A stretch of DNA of 64,000 bases from Saccharospirillum sp039982735 (GTDB lineage: Bacteria > Pseudomonadota > Gammaproteobacteria > Pseudomonadales > Natronospirillaceae), in contig NZ_JBDWXV010000018.1 in assembly GCF_039982735.1 (NCBI RefSeq), positions 124,001-188,000 on the forward strand, given 5' to 3'. A program made the translations under genes and the position numbers. Shown here piece by piece: positions 61,196-64,000 of the stretch. A model generated the notes under the pieces. It was not told where the DNA came from, did not search any database, and saw nothing but the letters and a program-made list of their open reading frames with translations. Every line of letters starts with the position of its first letter. The stretch's first letter is position 1.

Positions 61196-62191
61196 ATGTC
61201 TGATACACGAAAATTGATCATGGTGGCGTCACTCGAGCGTCACCTCGTAAAGGAACGCAATGTGCTGTTTGAAGCCATCATGGCGCAGCAGTGTGTTCCC
61301 ACCGGCCTGCCGTTTCCGGCCGTCTCTGCGAATTACCTCTGGAAACTGAACCAACTTGCCTTAAGCGATGCCGACTATGTGTTCCTGCTGGTCGGTAATG
61401 AATACGGCCCACTGACGGAGCAGGGCGTTGGCTACCTGCATCAGACTTACGCGACCGTTCGCGCCCAGCACAAAACCCCCGTCGCCTTCATCTACACCGG
61501 CCATGAAATTCCCAGCCCAAGCGACATCGATAAAACCCGCCTGAATCAGCTGGTTGGTCTGCTGAAGACCGGTATCTATTACGAGTGGGACGGCGAAGAA
61601 ACGCTGCGCGATGTCACCGAGCGCGCCATCGAGCAAGTGATGGAAGAGCATCCGGCACCCGGTTGGCAAAAGGCAGGCACGGTGACTGAATCGTCTGCCG
61701 AGCTCGCTGCCTTACGGGCTGAAGCAGAGCGCCTGAGACAGGAATTGTCTGCCGGCCGTTCATCTCGAGCCGCCGCTGATTTGTCGGCGCTGACGAACCC
61801 CCGGTCGGTCTGGCACAGCCAGTTCAGTTGCAAGGCGTTTCGTGAAGGGCAGCTTAAAGTGTTGAAGGGAAGTGTCTCCGTTTCCTGGAAAACGGTCTTT
61901 ACCTGGCTGGCCGCACCCCTGTTAACCCCGGTTACAGAAGCCCGGGTAAACGCTCTACTGGCCGAATATTTGCAGCCTCTGGCACTGGTCGACGTCAAGC
62001 GTCGCTGGCAAGGCAGCCATGCAGTGGCCGATGTGAAGCTCGAACGTGCGGCACTCGATGAAGTTAAACTGCAATTGCATTCCATGTCGCTGATTCAGTT
62101 CGATAATCTCGGCCGCTGGAGCCTCACCGACACCGGTGAGTCAGTGGCGCTGAAAACCGTTCCGGCCATGGCCAGTCGCCGCGAAGCCTGA
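61196..62191 (+). CDS. DUF4062-like protein with predicted C-terminal winged helix
   Basis: A 331-residue protein. The N-terminal part (RKLIMVASLERHLVKERNVL, then LALSDADYVFLLVGNEYGPL near 62 and KTPVAFIYTGHEIPSPSD near 94) resembles DUF4062, a Rossmann-like domain often found in front of STAND NTPases. Next come a short coiled coil (about 163-180), then a mixed domain ending in FDNLGRWSLTDTGE, typical of a winged-helix end. No NTPase domain is present. ATG 61196 has a weak AGGTGG. Its stop codon overlaps the ATG of the next gene by one base, so they form an operon. Confidence 0.65.
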   Translation: MSDTRKLIMVASLERHLVKERNVLFEAIMAQQCVPTGLPFPAVSANYLWKLNQLALSDADYVFLLVGNEYGPLTEQGVGYLHQTYATVRAQHKTPVAFIYTGHEIPSPSDIDKTRLNQLVGLLKTGIYYEWDGEETLRDVTERAIEQVMEEHPAPGWQKAGTVTESSAELAALRAEAERLRQELSAGRSSRAAADLSALTNPRSVWHSQFSCKAFREGQLKVLKGSVSVSWKTVFTWLAAPLLTPVTEARVNALLAEYLQPLALVDVKRRWQGSHAVADVKLERAALDEVKLQLHSMSLIQFDNLGRWSLTDTGESVALKTVPAMASRREA

Positions 62192-62628
62192 TGTCGTTTT
62201 CCGGTCGCCTGAAAATACTGATCTCCGGCCGTACTGTCAGCGAGTTCGCACGCTCAGTCGGCCTCAGCGAAAGCCTGATTCGCAAATACCTGAACGGCTC
62301 CGAACCCTCGCTCTCGCGGGCACATCAAATTGCCCGAGCCAGCCAATGCTCTTTGGTCTGGCTGGCCAGTGGCGAAGGGTTGCCATTTGATACAGCACCC
62401 GAAGTCGCCATCGATGCTCTTCAGTCGGCCCTGCATATCATTGCGAACGAGTCCGGTGCTACTAAGTTTCACACCCCCGATACCGAAACCCTGAAACACA
62501 TCATCGCGCTGTATCAATACCTGCGAAATCATCGTCTGCGTGACGGTACGGTGGATGAATTGCTGGGCCAGTCATTTTTGAAATTGCTGCAGCAAGATGA
62601 ACTGAACCGTGCCAGCGGCGAACGATAG
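62191..62628 (+). CDS. Helix-turn-helix (XRE-like) regulator
   Basis: A 145-residue protein with an N-terminal HTH: FARSVGLSESLIRKYLNGSE near 21-40, followed by AHQIARASQCSLVWLASGEG as in Mu-type and other lambda-like repressors. The C-terminal half is helical (HIIALYQYLRNHRLRDGTVD). Translationally coupled to the DUF4062-like gene (TGATG), so it probably regulates or partners with it. Convergent with the DegV-like gene after 23 bp. Confidence 0.82.
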   Translation: MSFSGRLKILISGRTVSEFARSVGLSESLIRKYLNGSEPSLSRAHQIARASQCSLVWLASGEGLPFDTAPEVAIDALQSALHIIANESGATKFHTPDTETLKHIIALYQYLRNHRLRDGTVDELLGQSFLKLLQQDELNRASGER

Positions 62629-62651
62629 CCAGCCCCATTCCACAAAAGCTT

Positions 62652-63581
62652 TTAGTTCACCAATGCGACGGAAAAGGCATTGCGCCCGAACAGGCAGGCG
62701 GATGACCCGGCCATTGGGCTCAACCAAAGATGGCCACCCTGTGCAGTGACCAACTGATGAAGGCGTCGAACAGCCGGATGTTGTTGCAAGGGTTCTATGT
62801 CACCCGCGAAGCTGGCATTAACCGCTGAATGACTCAACCGGCTTTCTTCCAGTGCCGCATGGACCAGATCGACGATTGGAGTAATAGGGTCTTCAGCGGT
62901 TGCGCGTTGAATCATTTTTTCTTCTCCATCCAGAGCCTGAAAGACGGGAAAGGTCTTCCGGTGAGCCATGATGGATCGTTTCAGCCAGTTCAGTGGTGGG
63001 AAAGCAGGGGGGAGTGGGAAAAGCACAGGGTTGGCAAACGCCGGTACGCTGTAGAAGTGTCGAATTCTAGGTGCAAAGGCCAGCAGAGGCAGGCGCAGTT
63101 TATCGATGGTGAGCCCCTGATCGCGATGCAAATGGGCGACCTCCTGAACCAGTAACCCGTAAGCGGCCAGCGTATGACCGCTGTCCATAACGCGCAATCT
63201 GAAATGGCTGTGCAAGTTCGCGGCATGCCGGAGGCGGTCGAGCTGTGGTTGCAGGGTGGCAGCCTGATGGTTCCAGTGGTGGTGACCGGGGTGACGATGC
63301 TTTGCCGGCGTAATAATCAGGGTGCCGTCACTCTGCAGCAACCAGCTGTCGTTTAACCGTTGGCTGAGATGGGTATCCTGATGCAGTTCGGGCAATGAAA
63401 GGCGGGTTGGGTGGTCTGGTGTTTGATACCAGGCATCCGTTACTGCCTTGCTGCGGTCATCGGGTGGCAAACTGGCTGGTTTCGCGAGCCAGGTTAAAGG
63501 CAGGGTGGCCAGATCAAAGCGCTGATAAACGGCCGTTGGCAAGTCGCAACTGGCATCCAGTGCCAGTGTCAGATACTGCAT
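62652..63581 (-). CDS. Divergent DegV-like fatty-acid-binding protein
   Basis: A 309-residue protein that keeps the DegV layout in degenerate form: DASCDLPTAVYQRFDLATLP at 9-28 (compare the SCDLP...PL start of DegV), MDSGHTLAAYGLLVQEVAHL near 151 (the DS-x-G segment), and PVFQALDGEEKMIQRA near 213. The middle is unusually rich in His and Pro. DegV proteins bind fatty acids for FakA-type kinases; no fakA homologue is here. AGGA about 10 nt before ATG 63581. Confidence 0.65.
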   Translation of the reverse strand: MQYLTLALDASCDLPTAVYQRFDLATLPLTWLAKPASLPPDDRSKAVTDAWYQTPDHPTRLSLPELHQDTHLSQRLNDSWLLQSDGTLIITPAKHRHPGHHHWNHQAATLQPQLDRLRHAANLHSHFRLRVMDSGHTLAAYGLLVQEVAHLHRDQGLTIDKLRLPLLAFAPRIRHFYSVPAFANPVLFPLPPAFPPLNWLKRSIMAHRKTFPVFQALDGEEKMIQRATAEDPITPIVDLVHAALEESRLSHSAVNASFAGDIEPLQQHPAVRRLHQLVTAQGGHLWLSPMAGSSACLFGRNAFSVALVN

Positions 63582-63638
63582 GGGGTGAACGTCCTGTTCC
63601 GGTATCCATTGTTTAGAGGCTACCTAGCTTAATACAGA

Positions 63639-64000
63639 TTATTCTGTTTTGTCTTTGAACTCGCACAAATCTTCAATGATGCAGGCACCACAACGAGGCT
63701 TGCGAGCTGTGCAGGTATAGCGTCCGTGCAAAATCAGCCAGTGGTGAGCATCCATCAGGAATTCCGCCGGTATCAGCCTTAGCAGGCGTTGTTCAACCTC
63801 AACCACATTCTTGCCCGGTGCAATGCGGGTGCGGTTGGCGACGCGGAAAATATGGGTGTCTACAGCCATGGTGGGTTGGCCGAAAGCGGTATTCAGCACC
63901 ACGTTGGCCGTTTTTCGGCCGACGCCGGGCAGGGCTTCGAGAGCAACTCGCTCGTTCGGAATCTCCCCGGCATCGAGGTTCAGGTCGCTGTGTTGGTCTA
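63639..64000 (-). CDS. nth: Endonuclease III (partial, 5' end outside window)
   Basis: Base-excision repair glycosylase/AP lyase acting on oxidised pyrimidines. The visible C-terminal 120 residues include the helix-hairpin-helix LPGVGRKTANVVLN with the catalytic lysine, the catalytic aspartate in VDTHIFRVANRT, and the 4Fe-4S cluster cysteines C-x6-C-x2-C-x5-C (CTARKPRCGACIIEDLC). The reading frame continues to the right edge; the N-terminal half lies beyond base 64000. Confidence 0.96.
   Translation of the reverse strand, partial: DQHSDLNLDAGEIPNERVALEALPGVGRKTANVVLNTAFGQPTMAVDTHIFRVANRTRIAPGKNVVEVEQRLLRLIPAEFLMDAHHWLILHGRYTCTARKPRCGACIIEDLCEFKDKTE

Overview
The window reads as a chromosomal segment of a free-living, probably marine or halophilic gammaproteobacterium of the Oceanospirillales/Alteromonadales type. 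Pointers are Na+-coupled transport (PutP, NhaD, a BCCT betaine/choline carrier), a vibriolysin-like secreted protease, a GspN-C-D type II secretion cluster, the gammaproteobacterial gene types PpsR, GcvR and DUF3135, and moderate GC content. Assignment to a genus (for example near Saccharospirillum or Reinekea) would be a guess. There is no phage, IS transposase, integrase or CRISPR array.

Layout. 0.4-7.5 kb: putP behind a very long hairpin leader, an AhpD-like protein, nhaD, small membrane proteins, an AEC carrier and cyclopropane fatty acid synthase. 8-10 kb: secreted M4 metalloprotease with a structured leader. 10-15 kb: divergent ppsR/ppsA, a phosphodiesterase-like enzyme and a lone CBM48 protein. 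15-21 kb: DUF2868-DUF3482 GTPase pair, alpha/beta hydrolase, small barrel-like secreted protein, trhO. 21-26 kb: galT-galK-galM, with galR divergent across a perfect operator. 26-32 kb: ald, murI, DUF2164, an orphan sugar-binding protein and an ABC exporter. 32-38 kb: BCCT carrier, then gcvH-gcvP-gcvR without gcvT. 38-46 kb: cobalamin adenosyltransferase, hybrid-PAS histidine kinase, PanE-like reductase, receiver plus degenerate GGDEF protein, DUF294/CBS protein and DnaQ-type exonuclease. 46-53 kb: groES-groEL behind a sigma-32 promoter, then gspN-gspC-gspD. 53-64 kb: tRNA-Ser(UGA), adk, ppc, an aldehyde dehydrogenase, two Nudix hydrolases, DUF3135, a DUF4062-like protein coupled to a helix-turn-helix protein, a divergent DegV-like protein, and the 3' part of nth running off the right edge.

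The most striking content lies between genes. Seven copies of a foldback element (113 bp in the simplest form) sit in intergenic gaps at 3.9, 20.9, 22.2, 34.7, 38.5, 46.4 and 53.5 kb. Each has two 30-nt arms that pair with each other, yet the arm sequences differ from copy to copy. By hand count of 210 arm pairs, all 19 transition-type mismatches are G.U wobbles on one and the same element strand (none is A.C), which is the signature of selection on an RNA, or a single strand of DNA, folding from that strand. Orientation relative to the neighbouring genes varies, so the elements behave as dispersed units rather than as cis-elements of particular genes. A second hairpin module (AACGCC-R-GGAGCGTT followed by CCCGAAGGG and a third hairpin) appears inside the 38.5-kb copy and again just downstream of the tRNA-Ser gene. 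The 267-nt palindromic leader of putP shares part of its sequence.

Metabolically the genes are housekeeping with an osmolyte/marine flavour: galactose via Leloir enzymes under a GalR-type repressor, PEP metabolism from both sides (PpsA with its PpsR switch, and Ppc), glycine cleavage with its GcvR modulator, and protein export with a secreted protease as a plausible cargo of the T2SS encoded in part here.
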